64,000 nucleotides of DNA from Staphylococcus sp. NAM3COL9 (lineage in GTDB: Bacteria; Bacillota; Bacilli; Staphylococcales; Staphylococcaceae): the NCBI RefSeq assembly GCF_001431205.1, contig NZ_LGPC01000006.1, forward strand, positions 1 to 64,000. The letters run 5' to 3'. The translations under genes were made by a program, and so were the position numbers. Under the pieces are notes generated by a model. It was not told the origin of the DNA, searched no databases, and saw only the letters and a program-made list of their open reading frames with translations. Numbering within the stretch: position 1 is the stretch's first letter; the number at the start of each line of letters is the position of its first letter. Positions 54,685-64,000 of the stretch are shown here, one piece after another.

Positions 54685-56164
54685 TATAATTCACTCCTTC
54701 TTGTCTTTTTGAAAATAATTTAACGGAATAATGCAATACTATATAAACTAAACTGGATATAAAGAATCCTATAAACCATGAAAAATCAGAAATCATTGTA
54801 AATGCTGGCAAGAAACCTAATAGTGATATCACAACACCTAATATCGTTGCGATGTAGGCAGAAACGTTAATTCTTTGTACTTTTACGTTTTTGTCATGTA
54901 AGTCAAAGTATAATTTATCAATATCTATATGGCATTTGGATACCAGATAGAAATGTACAATCATTACACCAGCAACGGGACCAAGTATCGCACCAATTGC
55001 ATTTAAGAATAAAAAGATACTATCTTCGTTTTCCATCATTTTCCATGGCATAATGACAACACTTAGTACCGACGCAATGACCACACCTCGTTTATAGTTA
55101 ATCCACTTAGGTAGTAATGCACTCAATTGATATGCAGCAGGTATGATATTACTCGTTGCATTAGTAGAAATGGTTGTCATTAATAGAACGCCTGTCGAAA
55201 TCAATATTGCCCAGAAATTACTCCATTCATTAATGATTGTTAAAATATTCCATTCTTGATGTCCTAGATAAATTGAGCCACCGATAATAATGAACACACT
55301 CGCAATCGCGAATAAGACATGGGCAACAACGATACCGGAAATTTGGCCAATAATTTGAGTTTTAGTAGATTTTGCATTTTGAGTGAAGTCTGAAACACTT
55401 GACCCCGGGCCAGCCCAAACGCCTAATAAAGAGTTGAAAATTAAAACAAATGATAATATCGCTGGATAAATAATCCCATCTGTCTTCGTTGATATCTCAT
55501 AATTCATGATATTACTGAAACCTCCAGCAACAGTAAGACCCCATATAGCCATACCACCAAATACAATATAAATCAGAGGGTTCAATAGAGCAGTGAATTT
55601 ATTTAATATATCTCCACCACCAAAACCAATTGCAAAACTAATTGCCCAAAAAATCAAAAATGCGATAAGACCAGGTATTGAAATACCTAATATTGTTATC
55701 CCACTTCCTATATGTTCAAATCCTGGGAAAATTTTATTCAATAAAATTAACAATGCTTGGGAACCGGCAAATGTTTGTAAGCCAAACCATGCAATTCCAG
55801 CAACAACACCACGTAACACGCCAGGTAACTTAGCGCCGATATCGCCATATGTATCTCGTAATTGCATTGCAAAAGGTATGCCATATTTAGAACCAGCATA
55901 GCCATTAGCAACTAGTAACGTCGCAATAACAAATGAACTTAGAATCAACGCAAATATTACTTGCAATGGTGATAATCCTATTAATAAAAACCCACCAACT
56001 GCTGTATAGTTAGGTATATTATGAACAGCACCCATCCATAAAGTGAAAAAGTTAAATGCAGAATTATTTCTCTGCGTTGATGTCTTCGGCATTATGTCTT
56101 TATTATAACCGCGCTTCTCAAAGAAAGATTGCTCATAAGCCGTTTCATTCCCCTGTCTTTCCAT
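54674..56164 (-). CDS. pucI: allantoin permease (NCS1 family)
   Basis: Nucleobase:cation symporter-1 protein with 12 membrane segments, 496 residues. Typical segments: NFFTLWMGAVHNIPNYTAVGGF near the N-terminus, YGIPFAMQLRDTYGDIGAK, and an internal GPGSSVSDFTQNAKS. The NCS1 family carries uracil, cytosine, hydantoin and allantoin; direct coupling to allB makes allantoin the expected substrate, as for PucI of Bacillus. AAGGAG precedes the ATG. Confidence 0.92.
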   Translation of the reverse strand: MERQGNETAYEQSFFEKRGYNKDIMPKTSTQRNNSAFNFFTLWMGAVHNIPNYTAVGGFLLIGLSPLQVIFALILSSFVIATLLVANGYAGSKYGIPFAMQLRDTYGDIGAKLPGVLRGVVAGIAWFGLQTFAGSQALLILLNKIFPGFEHIGSGITILGISIPGLIAFLIFWAISFAIGFGGGDILNKFTALLNPLIYIVFGGMAIWGLTVAGGFSNIMNYEISTKTDGIIYPAILSFVLIFNSLLGVWAGPGSSVSDFTQNAKSTKTQIIGQISGIVVAHVLFAIASVFIIIGGSIYLGHQEWNILTIINEWSNFWAILISTGVLLMTTISTNATSNIIPAAYQLSALLPKWINYKRGVVIASVLSVVIMPWKMMENEDSIFLFLNAIGAILGPVAGVMIVHFYLVSKCHIDIDKLYFDLHDKNVKVQRINVSAYIATILGVVISLLGFLPAFTMISDFSWFIGFFISSLVYIVLHYSVKLFSKRQEGVNYNEI

Positions 56165-56234
56165 ATATATATCTCCTTTGCTTCAATAAGCTAGTAACTA
56201 TCTTTTTAATCTTTAATAATTAGTTTATTATTTA

Positions 56235-56248
56235 TGTAAGCGTTTTTC
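56235..56248. promoter_or_regulatory. cre-like site in the pucI-pucR gap
   Basis: TGTAAGCGTTTTTC is 12 of 14 to the cre consensus, 71 bases upstream of pucI. The remaining gap contains an alternating TA tract (56354-56373) and no gene. Confidence 0.4.
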
Positions 56249-56433
56249 TTTGTTAGTAATGACATATATTAAGGGGGATTTTATATATTTCGAACAAAAC
56301 ATGTGTATAATAATTTTTATATAACATTATTTTTCATAGGATTTATACTATTATATATGTATATATATATATAAATTGACAGAAACAATAGTATTCCTAA
56401 TTATATAAGAAGATGGAAACGGAGGATTCAAAC

Positions 56434-58053
56434 ATGACTACACTAAACGAAATTTTGTCCGTTCCTCAGTTTAAGGGATTAGAACTGATTAACAAAAACG
56501 GAGATTTGTCATCAGAAGTTTCAAATTTAGATATTACTGAAAATAATGACATCAAGCATTTCACATCTCAAAACTCTTTTATACTCACAACCGGTGTTTT
56601 ATTTCAAGAGAATCAAGCAAATTTAAAAAGATTAATTAAAGATTTATATGATATAAATACGGCAGGTCTTGGTATAAAAGTCTCTAGGTTTTTATATGAA
56701 ATTGACAAAGATGTTATAGCCTTTGCTGATAAATTAGGTTTTCCATTAATAGAAATTCCAGAAAATTGGAATTTAGGTGAAATTACGTACCAAATTTCTT
56801 CTTATATTTCAGACTCAGAAACCGGAAAACTAAACTATGCTTTACGTATCCAACAAGAGCTAAATCAACTACTCATCAAAGGTTATAGCATCAATACAAT
56901 GATTCAACGTATGAGCAAGCTACTAGGCGTACCTATTATACTTTTTGATCCTTTCAAAGCACCTGATGCGTTAAGTCATCATTATGATCAAAATAAAAAG
57001 TTAACTAACGAACATATTGGTTATTTCCTTAATCATTATCAGCAGTCATCTGTTTATGATAAAAATAAACAAGTTTTTGAAAATAAAGATCATGTCATCT
57101 TTAAAGTTTTGGGTTACACGTATTTCCCTTACTATTTAATGGTCTCACAAGTCAATAAATTGTCGTATCCTTTCAGCTTATTGACAATTGAACAAGTCGT
57201 CAGTGTATTGAGTTTCGCATTGTATAAAAATACAAAAATTGAAGAAGCAGAGCAAAATGATATTAATCGCTTTTTTGAATCTTTAGTTAATAACCAAAAT
57301 GACCAAACGCTTTCTATTAAAAGACATGCAGAATTGCTCAAACGCTATAATATTTTTGAATCTGATCATTATCAAATTATCATTTGTGACATTGATACAC
57401 CGGATAGTTTAGAAAATAGTTATTATCTCAATGAACGATATCAACTAACATTTCACTGGCTAGAACACATGTTTACTGGGCTAGATGATTATATTAGTAT
57501 TTACAAAATACCAAGTACGAATCGCTTTGCTATTTTACTACAAAACCGACATGACTATTATTCTGACTATCTTGTGCGAATTCAAAATAGCTACGGTAAT
57601 CATTTTGAAGGAAGTATTTCCTTTGGTATAGGCAATGAAGTTACAGAGTTCACGCAGATATCCTCCTCATTTTTCGAAGCCAATGAAGCATTTGAAAATG
57701 GTTTACTAAAAGACAAACAGGAATTTATTTCTTACTATCATTCAAAAGATATAAAAGAGCTTTTACAATTAATACCTAAAGAGAAATTACAACCCTTTAT
57801 TAAACATACTTTAGGACCACTAAGCTATCCTAAAACCAAAAAAGATGGAGAACTAAAACAAACTTTACAAGTCTATATGAATAACCAATGTGATATAACA
57901 AAAACTGCTGAAAAAATATATATTCACCGTAATACTGTTAAATATAGAATTAATAAATGTAGCAATTTGATTGGTGTGAATATTGAAGATCCGATGCATT
58001 CGTTAAATATTCGAATTGCCCTATACGTTTCTGATCTCACTATGTGGGATTAA
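56434..58053 (+). CDS. pucR: PucR-family transcriptional regulator
   Basis: 539 residues: N-terminal PucR domain (TLNEILSVPQFKGLELI, about 1-125), a central GGDEF/GAF-like segment, and a C-terminal HTH_30 helix-turn-helix (TLQVYMNNQCDITKTAEKIYIHRNTVKYRINKC, near 485-520). In Bacillus PucR activates allantoin genes with allantoin, allantoate or allophanate-type effectors. Divergent from pucI-allB, which it very likely controls. Start ATG at 56434 with GGAGG; the ATG seven codons upstream lacks a site. Confidence 0.92.
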   Translation: MTTLNEILSVPQFKGLELINKNGDLSSEVSNLDITENNDIKHFTSQNSFILTTGVLFQENQANLKRLIKDLYDINTAGLGIKVSRFLYEIDKDVIAFADKLGFPLIEIPENWNLGEITYQISSYISDSETGKLNYALRIQQELNQLLIKGYSINTMIQRMSKLLGVPIILFDPFKAPDALSHHYDQNKKLTNEHIGYFLNHYQQSSVYDKNKQVFENKDHVIFKVLGYTYFPYYLMVSQVNKLSYPFSLLTIEQVVSVLSFALYKNTKIEEAEQNDINRFFESLVNNQNDQTLSIKRHAELLKRYNIFESDHYQIIICDIDTPDSLENSYYLNERYQLTFHWLEHMFTGLDDYISIYKIPSTNRFAILLQNRHDYYSDYLVRIQNSYGNHFEGSISFGIGNEVTEFTQISSSFFEANEAFENGLLKDKQEFISYYHSKDIKELLQLIPKEKLQPFIKHTLGPLSYPKTKKDGELKQTLQVYMNNQCDITKTAEKIYIHRNTVKYRINKCSNLIGVNIEDPMHSLNIRIALYVSDLTMWD

Positions 58054-58074
58054 TTTTGTACACTACTATTTTTC

Positions 58075-58138
58075 AAAGATATTTAAATACCCTTGTCTCA
58101 GAATAATAATCTGAAGACAAGGGTATTTAAATATCTTT
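58075..58138 (+). terminator. pucR terminator
   Basis: Long imperfect-loop hairpin; arms AAAGATATTTAAATACCCTT and its complement followed by TTTTC. Confidence 0.85.
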
Positions 58139-58181
58139 TCAAACTACAATTTCATTCTCTCTTATTAATTCAAATACCATG

Positions 58182-58369
58182 TTAAAGTATCTTTTCCTTC
58201 ACATATCTATCTATATCATAGCGAAAATGTTGTGCTAACTTTTCTATTAATTCACCGTATTCCTTGGCAATTACTTCGTGTGCACGCAAGTAATATCTTA
58301 GTGCCATATGACGATTAATCTCATAGGCATCTGTACTCCGAAATACATCCATGTGATAGGTTCGAAGTT
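58182..58369 (-). pseudogene. GrpB-family (UPF0157) gene remnant
   Basis: In one minus frame the text ends with HMDVFRSTDAYEINRH, continues MALRYYLRAHEVIAKEYGEL and closes DIDRYVKEKIL before a TAA at 58184-58182. This reads like the C-terminal third of a GrpB/UPF0157 nucleotidyltransferase-like protein (HLHVFR...EINRHLAFRDYLR in intact members). Upstream an in-frame TGA cuts it off after KLRTYH and no start or N-terminal domain is found, so it is a 5'-truncated relic. Confidence 0.65.
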
Positions 58370-58379
58370 TTCAACTTTC

Positions 58380-58555
58380 TTAAAAAATATCTCCTTTTAA
58401 TTCCATTTTTATCTCAATCACTTTATTTTGGGTTTCTAATGACTAAGCAACTCTCTTCATAGAAAAAACACCTCCATATAAATTCATTTTAATATATGAA
58501 TTCAACGAAAGTGTTTTATTGTATTCCCACAATTTGGGGTCAGTTCCTATATTAA
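58380..58555 (-). pseudogene. IS3-family insertion sequence remnant
   Basis: On the minus strand a terminal-type sequence GGAACTGACCCCAAATTGTG (58547-58528) resembles the ends of IS3/IS150-like elements common in staphylococci. About 70 bases on, ATGGAGG precedes an ATG at 58460; it reads MKRVA, a TAG stop, then SLETQNKVIEIKMELKGDIF and a TAA at 58382-58380. That is the start of an orfA transposase (KAIEMKLKG-like) with a nonsense codon and no remainder. Only the left end survives. Confidence 0.55.
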
Positions 58556-58617
58556 ATTAAAGGGTTTTAGATTGCATACTATCCTTATTCGTTTTTAAAT
58601 TTAAATTTGGACATAAA

Positions 58618-58643
58618 AAAAAGACGAGTTATACTCGTCTTTT
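58618..58643 (-). terminator. terminator of the cold-shock gene
   Basis: AAAAGACGAG-TTAT-ACTCGTCTTTT followed on the minus strand by T, eight bases after the stop. Confidence 0.88.
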
Positions 58644-58651
58644 AGCCGTTA

Positions 58652-58852
58652 TTATAATTTAACAACGTTAGCTGCTTGAGGACCGCGGTCGCCTTCAACG
58701 ATTTCGAATTCAACAGCTTGGCCTTCTTCTAATGATTTGTAGCCTTCTTGAGTGATTGCTGAGAAGTGTACGAATACGTCGTTTCCACCTTCAACCTCGA
58801 TGAAACCAAAACCTTTTTCTGCATTAAACCATTTAACTGTACCGTTATTCAT
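58652..58852 (-). CDS. cspA: cold-shock protein
   Basis: 66-residue single OB-fold RNA chaperone. RNP1 [11 protein letters not shown] and RNP2 VFVHFSAI are intact. The start is the ATG at 58852, preceded by GGAGG; the open frame runs nine codons further. A minus-strand promoter (TGTACA, 17 bases, TATAAT at 58978-58973) lies about 120 bases upstream, so the mRNA has the long leader typical of csp genes, involved in temperature control. Which Csp paralogue it is cannot be told; CspA or CspC. Confidence 0.93.
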   Translation of the reverse strand: MNNGTVKWFNAEKGFGFIEVEGGNDVFVHFSAITQEGYKSLEEGQAVEFEIVEGDRGPQAANVVKL

Positions 58853-58972
58853 ATTAAATTCCTCCATGTGCTTTTGCACTAATATTTGTAATCTGTCTTA
58901 AAAAATCAAAAGGAGTAAATTCAAAAGAATAAAACTACAAATCAATTTCACGAACTAAATTACTTAATACCT

Positions 58973-59001
58973 ATTATAACGAGTTATACTCATTTTGTAC
59001 A
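58973..59001 (-). promoter_or_regulatory. cold-shock gene promoter
   Basis: TGTACA (59001-58996), 17-base spacer, TATAAT (58978-58973) on the minus strand; leader about 115 nt. Confidence 0.5.
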
Positions 59002-59028
59002 CCCCTATTTCTAATTTAATTTTAATTT

Positions 59029-59106
59029 TTAATCTTTGATACGAATATATTGTGTTGCTCGACTCATTTTATTTTCAGTTAAACCTGCGTACACTATGCC
59101 TCTCAT
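59029..59106 (-). CDS. possible 25-residue peptide
   Basis: Minus-strand frame MRGIVYAGLTENKMSRATQY plus IRIKD, ending TAA. The text has protein-like composition and is not repeated elsewhere in the window, but there is no good ribosome site before the ATG. The frame is open a few codons further to a GTG. It could also be a remnant of a longer gene. Unrecognised; could equally be noise. Confidence 0.3.
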   Translation of the reverse strand: MRGIVYAGLTENKMSRATQYIRIKD

Positions 59107-59156
59107 TAATATGATCACTAGTCACATCGCTTTTTAGAAAATAAATTTACTACAAA

Positions 59157-59195
59157 AAACAATGCAGACACTCTATCAGGTGCGCTCCATTGTTT
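59157..59195 (-). terminator. terminator after the small basic ORF
   Basis: AAACAATG/CATTGTTT outer stem with an inner GCGCAC/GTGT part, followed on the minus strand by six T. Confidence 0.7.
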
Positions 59196-59220
59196 CAAAT
59201 GACTCTATTTTCATGCTATA

Positions 59221-59379
59221 TCATACTCTTTTACGTAATTGATCCATTATTTTACTAACATATTTTGAGTAATCTTTCCCAGTTTTCTTTTTAAGTTTAT
59301 CACTTATTTTATACAAGCCTTGCTCTAATTTACCGTTTTTTACATATTTACTTAACGTACTTTTTACCTTCTTTATCAA
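59221..59379 (-). CDS. small basic protein, unknown function
   Basis: A 52-codon frame from TTG (59379), preceded by GGGAG eight bases away, ending TGA. It is lysine-rich (about 15 of 52 residues) with KLKKKTGKDYSKYVSKIM in the second half. It is followed by a proper terminator, supporting a real transcription unit. Unrecognised; size and charge resemble small antitoxin-like or nucleic-acid-binding proteins, but no toxin gene is next to it. Confidence 0.55.
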   Translation of the reverse strand: MIKKVKSTLSKYVKNGKLEQGLYKISDKLKKKTGKDYSKYVSKIMDQLRKRV

Positions 59380-59450
59380 TTATAAAACTCCCTTTTTTTA
59401 CATTCTAAATGTTTATTAGTATTTCACTCACAACATGTGTGTATTAATTT

Positions 59451-59843
59451 TTAATCTAATGAATAGCGTTTTAATAAGTGTAAGCAATATATTAATACAC
59501 CAATTGTCAATGCAAGTAGCAATGTTTCAATTGCATTATAATGCTCTACAATAATAAATCGAATCACTGCCGTAATTCCTACGTAAATAAAAAATTGTAA
59601 TGAGAAATGATAATTCTTTCTAAAATATTGTATGATTAAAAGTATGAATTCGATATGCATGAAAGCAATCAACATTTTCTCTACGACATAATTATACTTC
59701 ACATTTTTATTTTCGAAAAAGGTATAAATCATACCCCAGCATTCTTGAAATAAAAATACGACTAAAATAACTCCTAATATTGCAATACAGAGGTTTAAAC
59801 AAAAATAAAGTGCCTTAGTGAAATAATCTATCACTTTGTTCAA
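59451..59843 (-). CDS. psiE: PsiE family protein
   Basis: 130-residue membrane protein with four predicted segments (about 13-35, 52-72, 81-100, 104-122). It matches the phosphate-starvation-inducible PsiE family in length and in the histidine/glutamate-containing second segment (LIAFMHIEFILLIIQYF) and IVEHYNAIETLL. Function unknown even in E. coli. A ribosome site AAGGAG precedes the ATG. Confidence 0.8.
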   Translation of the reverse strand: MNKVIDYFTKALYFCLNLCIAILGVILVVFLFQECWGMIYTFFENKNVKYNYVVEKMLIAFMHIEFILLIIQYFRKNYHFSLQFFIYVGITAVIRFIIVEHYNAIETLLLALTIGVLIYCLHLLKRYSLD

Positions 59844-59869
59844 TATTAATAAATCTCCTTAGCATGAGA

Positions 59870-59901
59870 ATGTCCTCATACAAATGCTTGTATGAGGACA
59901 T
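59870..59901. repeat. inverted repeat in the psiE leader
   Basis: ATGTCCTCATACA and its exact complement with a six-base loop, 26 bases upstream of psiE. No gene ends here on the plus strand. It may be a leader hairpin or an operator of psiE. Confidence 0.5.
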
Positions 59902-60060
59902 CTATTTTAACATTTATATCTTAAAACACATCATATAAAACCTTATAAATAAAATTTATAATTTGGCTAATCAAATATAAATTCATCCCCTAACAATATT
60001 AATCGAAATAATCAATGTACTATACTTATATTGTTGATTGTTTAATAAGGAGGCATTACT

Positions 60061-60363
60061 TTGAAATTAATTTTATTTTTCATTGCTATTTTGATATTTT
60101 CGTCAATTTGGACTGTGATGACAAGTAAGTCTTTACCAAGTCAAGCTGTGGATAATAAAAAGAGTAATATCCGATATAATGAAAAACAAAGTAATATATT
60201 CATTGAGGTATTAGCCAAGACTTGCGTTTGGCTTACCTTTTTCTGCCTCTTTTATAATTCCAAACACACAAAAAACCCCTTAAGCTTATACCTAAGGAGT
60301 TTTATCATTCTATACTATTATTCCCACTCGATTGTACTAGGTGGCTTAGATGTAATATCATAG
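60061..60363 (+). CDS. small membrane protein, reads into guaA terminator
   Basis: TTG start with AAGGAGG seven bases before. The first 25 residues are a strong membrane segment or signal anchor, and a second hydrophobic stretch occurs at about 56-66. The frame then runs through the guaA terminator hairpin and 46 bases into the guaA coding region on the other strand before its stop, so the last 30 or so residues are doubtful. Either the real gene has lost its original stop, or the C-terminus is new. No family recognised. Confidence 0.45.
   Translation: MKLILFFIAILIFSSIWTVMTSKSLPSQAVDNKKSNIRYNEKQSNIFIEVLAKTCVWLTFFCLFYNSKHTKNPLSLYLRSFIILYYYSHSIVLGGLDVIS
60271..60303 (-). terminator. guaA terminator
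   Basis: AAAACTCCTTAGG...TTAAGGGGTTTT on the minus strand (one mismatched pair) followed by six T, 15 bases past the guaA stop. Confidence 0.8.
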
Positions 60364-61859
60364 ACAACGCGGTTAACGTGGTCTACTTCGTTTACGATAC
60401 GACTTGAAATCTTTTGTAAGACTTCCCAGTCAATGCGTGCAAAGTCACTTGTCATGCCATCAATAGAAGTTACAGCACGGATGCCTACTGTGTGATCATA
60501 CGTACGATAATCTCCCATAACGCCTACAGATTGGATGCCCGGTAATACCGTAAAGTATTGCCAAATCTCACGTTCAAGACCTTCTTCGCGTACAACCTGT
60601 CTTAAAATCGCATCAGATTCACGTACAATGTCTAGTTTGTCTTCTGTAATTTCTCCAAGTACACGAATACCAAGTCCAGGACCTGGAAATGGCTGTCTCC
60701 ATACTAAATGTTCTGGAATTCCTAATTCGATACCTAATTCACGTACTTCGTCTTTAAACAATGTGTTGATTGGTTCGATTAATTGGAAATCCATATCTTC
60801 TGGTAATCCACCAACGTTATGGTGTGATTTAATTGTTTGTGCAGTCTTCGTACCTGATTCAATCACATCTGTGTACAATGTACCTTGAGCTAGGAAGTCT
60901 ACGCCTTCTAACTTAGATGATTCGTCATCAAATACATAGATGAATTCATTACCAATGATTTTACGTTTCTGTTCTGGGTCAGATACACCTTTTAGCTTAC
61001 TCATGAAACGTTCTTGTGCGTCCACACGAATAATGTTCATATTGAAACCTTCACCAAATTGTTCCATTACCATGTCACCTTCACCTTTACGTAAAAGACC
61101 ATGGTCTACGAAGATACATGTTAATTGATCACCAATTGCTTTGTGTAGTAATACTGAAACTACTGATGAATCTACCCCACCGCTCATTGCCGAAAGAACT
61201 TTACGATCGCCAACGAGGTTGCGGATTTTTTCAATTTCAATATCGATAAAGTTCTCCATTGACCATTCGCCTGTACAATCACATACGCGACGTACAAAGT
61301 TACGTAATAAATCATTGCCGTATTCTGTATGACGTACTTCTGGATGGAATTGCACGCCATAGATGCGGCGTTCTTTATCTTCGATAGCTGCATAGCTTGT
61401 ACTTGGACTATCCGCAATTACTTCAAAACCTTCAGGAATTTCAATTACTTTGTCCGAATGACTCATCCATACATTTTGTTCTTCTGGTAAACCGAAGAAT
61501 AATTCATCAGTTTTAGCATTAATAACTGCTTTACCGTATTCGCGTTCATTAGCGCGTTCAACTTTTCCACCTAATAATTTAGTTGTAAGTTGCATACCAT
61601 AACAAATACCTAAAATAGGAACACCTAAATTATATATTTCTGGATCAATTGTAAATGAATCTTCTTCGTAAACTGAATTTGGTCCACCAGAAAGGATAAT
61701 GCCTTTAGGGTTCAAACGTTTAATTTCATCCATACTCATTTCATGGTCATGTAATTCACTGTACACTCCCATTTCACGAATACGACGTGTAATTAATTGA
61801 TTGTATTGGCTACCAAAGTCTAAAACAAGTATAAGCTCTTGCTCTTTCGCCATTTCCAT
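60318..61859 (-). CDS. guaA: GMP synthase (glutamine-hydrolysing)
   Basis: Last step of GMP synthesis: XMP, ATP and glutamine to GMP. 513 residues: N-terminal class I glutaminase with nucleophile in GICYGMQL and [11 protein letters not shown]-pyrophosphatase loop SGGVDSSV (about 226-233), and a C-terminal dimerisation domain ending KPPSTIEWE. It starts 22 bases after guaB with AAAGGAG. Part of xpt-pbuX-guaB-guaA. Confidence 0.97.
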   Translation of the reverse strand: MEMAKEQELILVLDFGSQYNQLITRRIREMGVYSELHDHEMSMDEIKRLNPKGIILSGGPNSVYEEDSFTIDPEIYNLGVPILGICYGMQLTTKLLGGKVERANEREYGKAVINAKTDELFFGLPEEQNVWMSHSDKVIEIPEGFEVIADSPSTSYAAIEDKERRIYGVQFHPEVRHTEYGNDLLRNFVRRVCDCTGEWSMENFIDIEIEKIRNLVGDRKVLSAMSGGVDSSVVSVLLHKAIGDQLTCIFVDHGLLRKGEGDMVMEQFGEGFNMNIIRVDAQERFMSKLKGVSDPEQKRKIIGNEFIYVFDDESSKLEGVDFLAQGTLYTDVIESGTKTAQTIKSHHNVGGLPEDMDFQLIEPINTLFKDEVRELGIELGIPEHLVWRQPFPGPGLGIRVLGEITEDKLDIVRESDAILRQVVREEGLEREIWQYFTVLPGIQSVGVMGDYRTYDHTVGIRAVTSIDGMTSDFARIDWEVLQKISSRIVNEVDHVNRVVYDITSKPPSTIEWE

Positions 61860-61880
61860 AACTTTTAAATCTCCTTTGAC

Positions 61881-64000
<2,120 letters not shown>

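Overview
The window is a low-GC chromosomal segment from a Staphylococcus. The rRNA, the large Bacillus-type SRP RNA, and the orders recR-ebfC-dnaX, treP-treC-treR and gltC/gltBD with a tRNA-Ser beside gltD, plus pbuX-guaB-guaA at the other end, are all staphylococcal. A complete allantoin-degradation cluster makes a coagulase-negative species of the S. saprophyticus/xylosus type likelier than S. aureus, but species cannot be fixed from this sequence alone.

Layout. 1-17.3 kb is conserved core: 16S rRNA with tandem promoters, recR-ebfC-dnaX, SRP RNA, the trehalose PTS operon with a TreR operator lying inside its promoter, tRNA-Ser(UGA), and glutamate synthase gltBD with divergent gltC. 17.4-31.3 kb is a mosaic of transport and metabolism genes: a YibE/F pair, amt, a Nudix-GNAT fusion, a LysM-CHAP wall hydrolase, arylamine N-acetyltransferase, a stand-alone ilvD with a CodY-like box, an 18-residue phenol-soluble-modulin-like peptide, an NSS transporter and brnQ. 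31.4-33.1 kb holds an unknown membrane-anchored protein behind a structured leader or small RNA, and a secreted poly-gamma-glutamate hydrolase-like protein.

33.1-58.1 kb is dominated by ureide catabolism. Allantoin enters by PucI and is opened by AllB; AllC makes ureidoglycine. From there AllE plus two AllD-type dehydrogenases, or PucG, can make oxalurate. FdrA/YlbE/YlbF (AllFGH-type oxamate transcarbamylase) would split oxalurate to oxamate and carbamoyl phosphate, and an AllK-type carbamate kinase would make ATP. A PucR-family regulator and cre-like sites suggest induction by ureides and carbon repression. Interleaved are a second M20 amidohydrolase with an esterase, an IsaB-like secreted protein with a 54-bp tandem repeat, a MurE-like orphan ligase, and an ECF sigma factor with an RskA-like anti-sigma factor.

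58.1-60.3 kb has relics of an IS3-type element and a GrpB-family gene, a cold-shock gene, small unrecognised ORFs and psiE. 60.3-64 kb is guaA, guaB and the truncated end of pbuX.

The items most worth following are the structured leader/sRNA at 32.07-32.18 kb, the PSM-like peptide at 26.54 kb, and the allantoin-to-oxamate pathway in a Gram-positive coccus.
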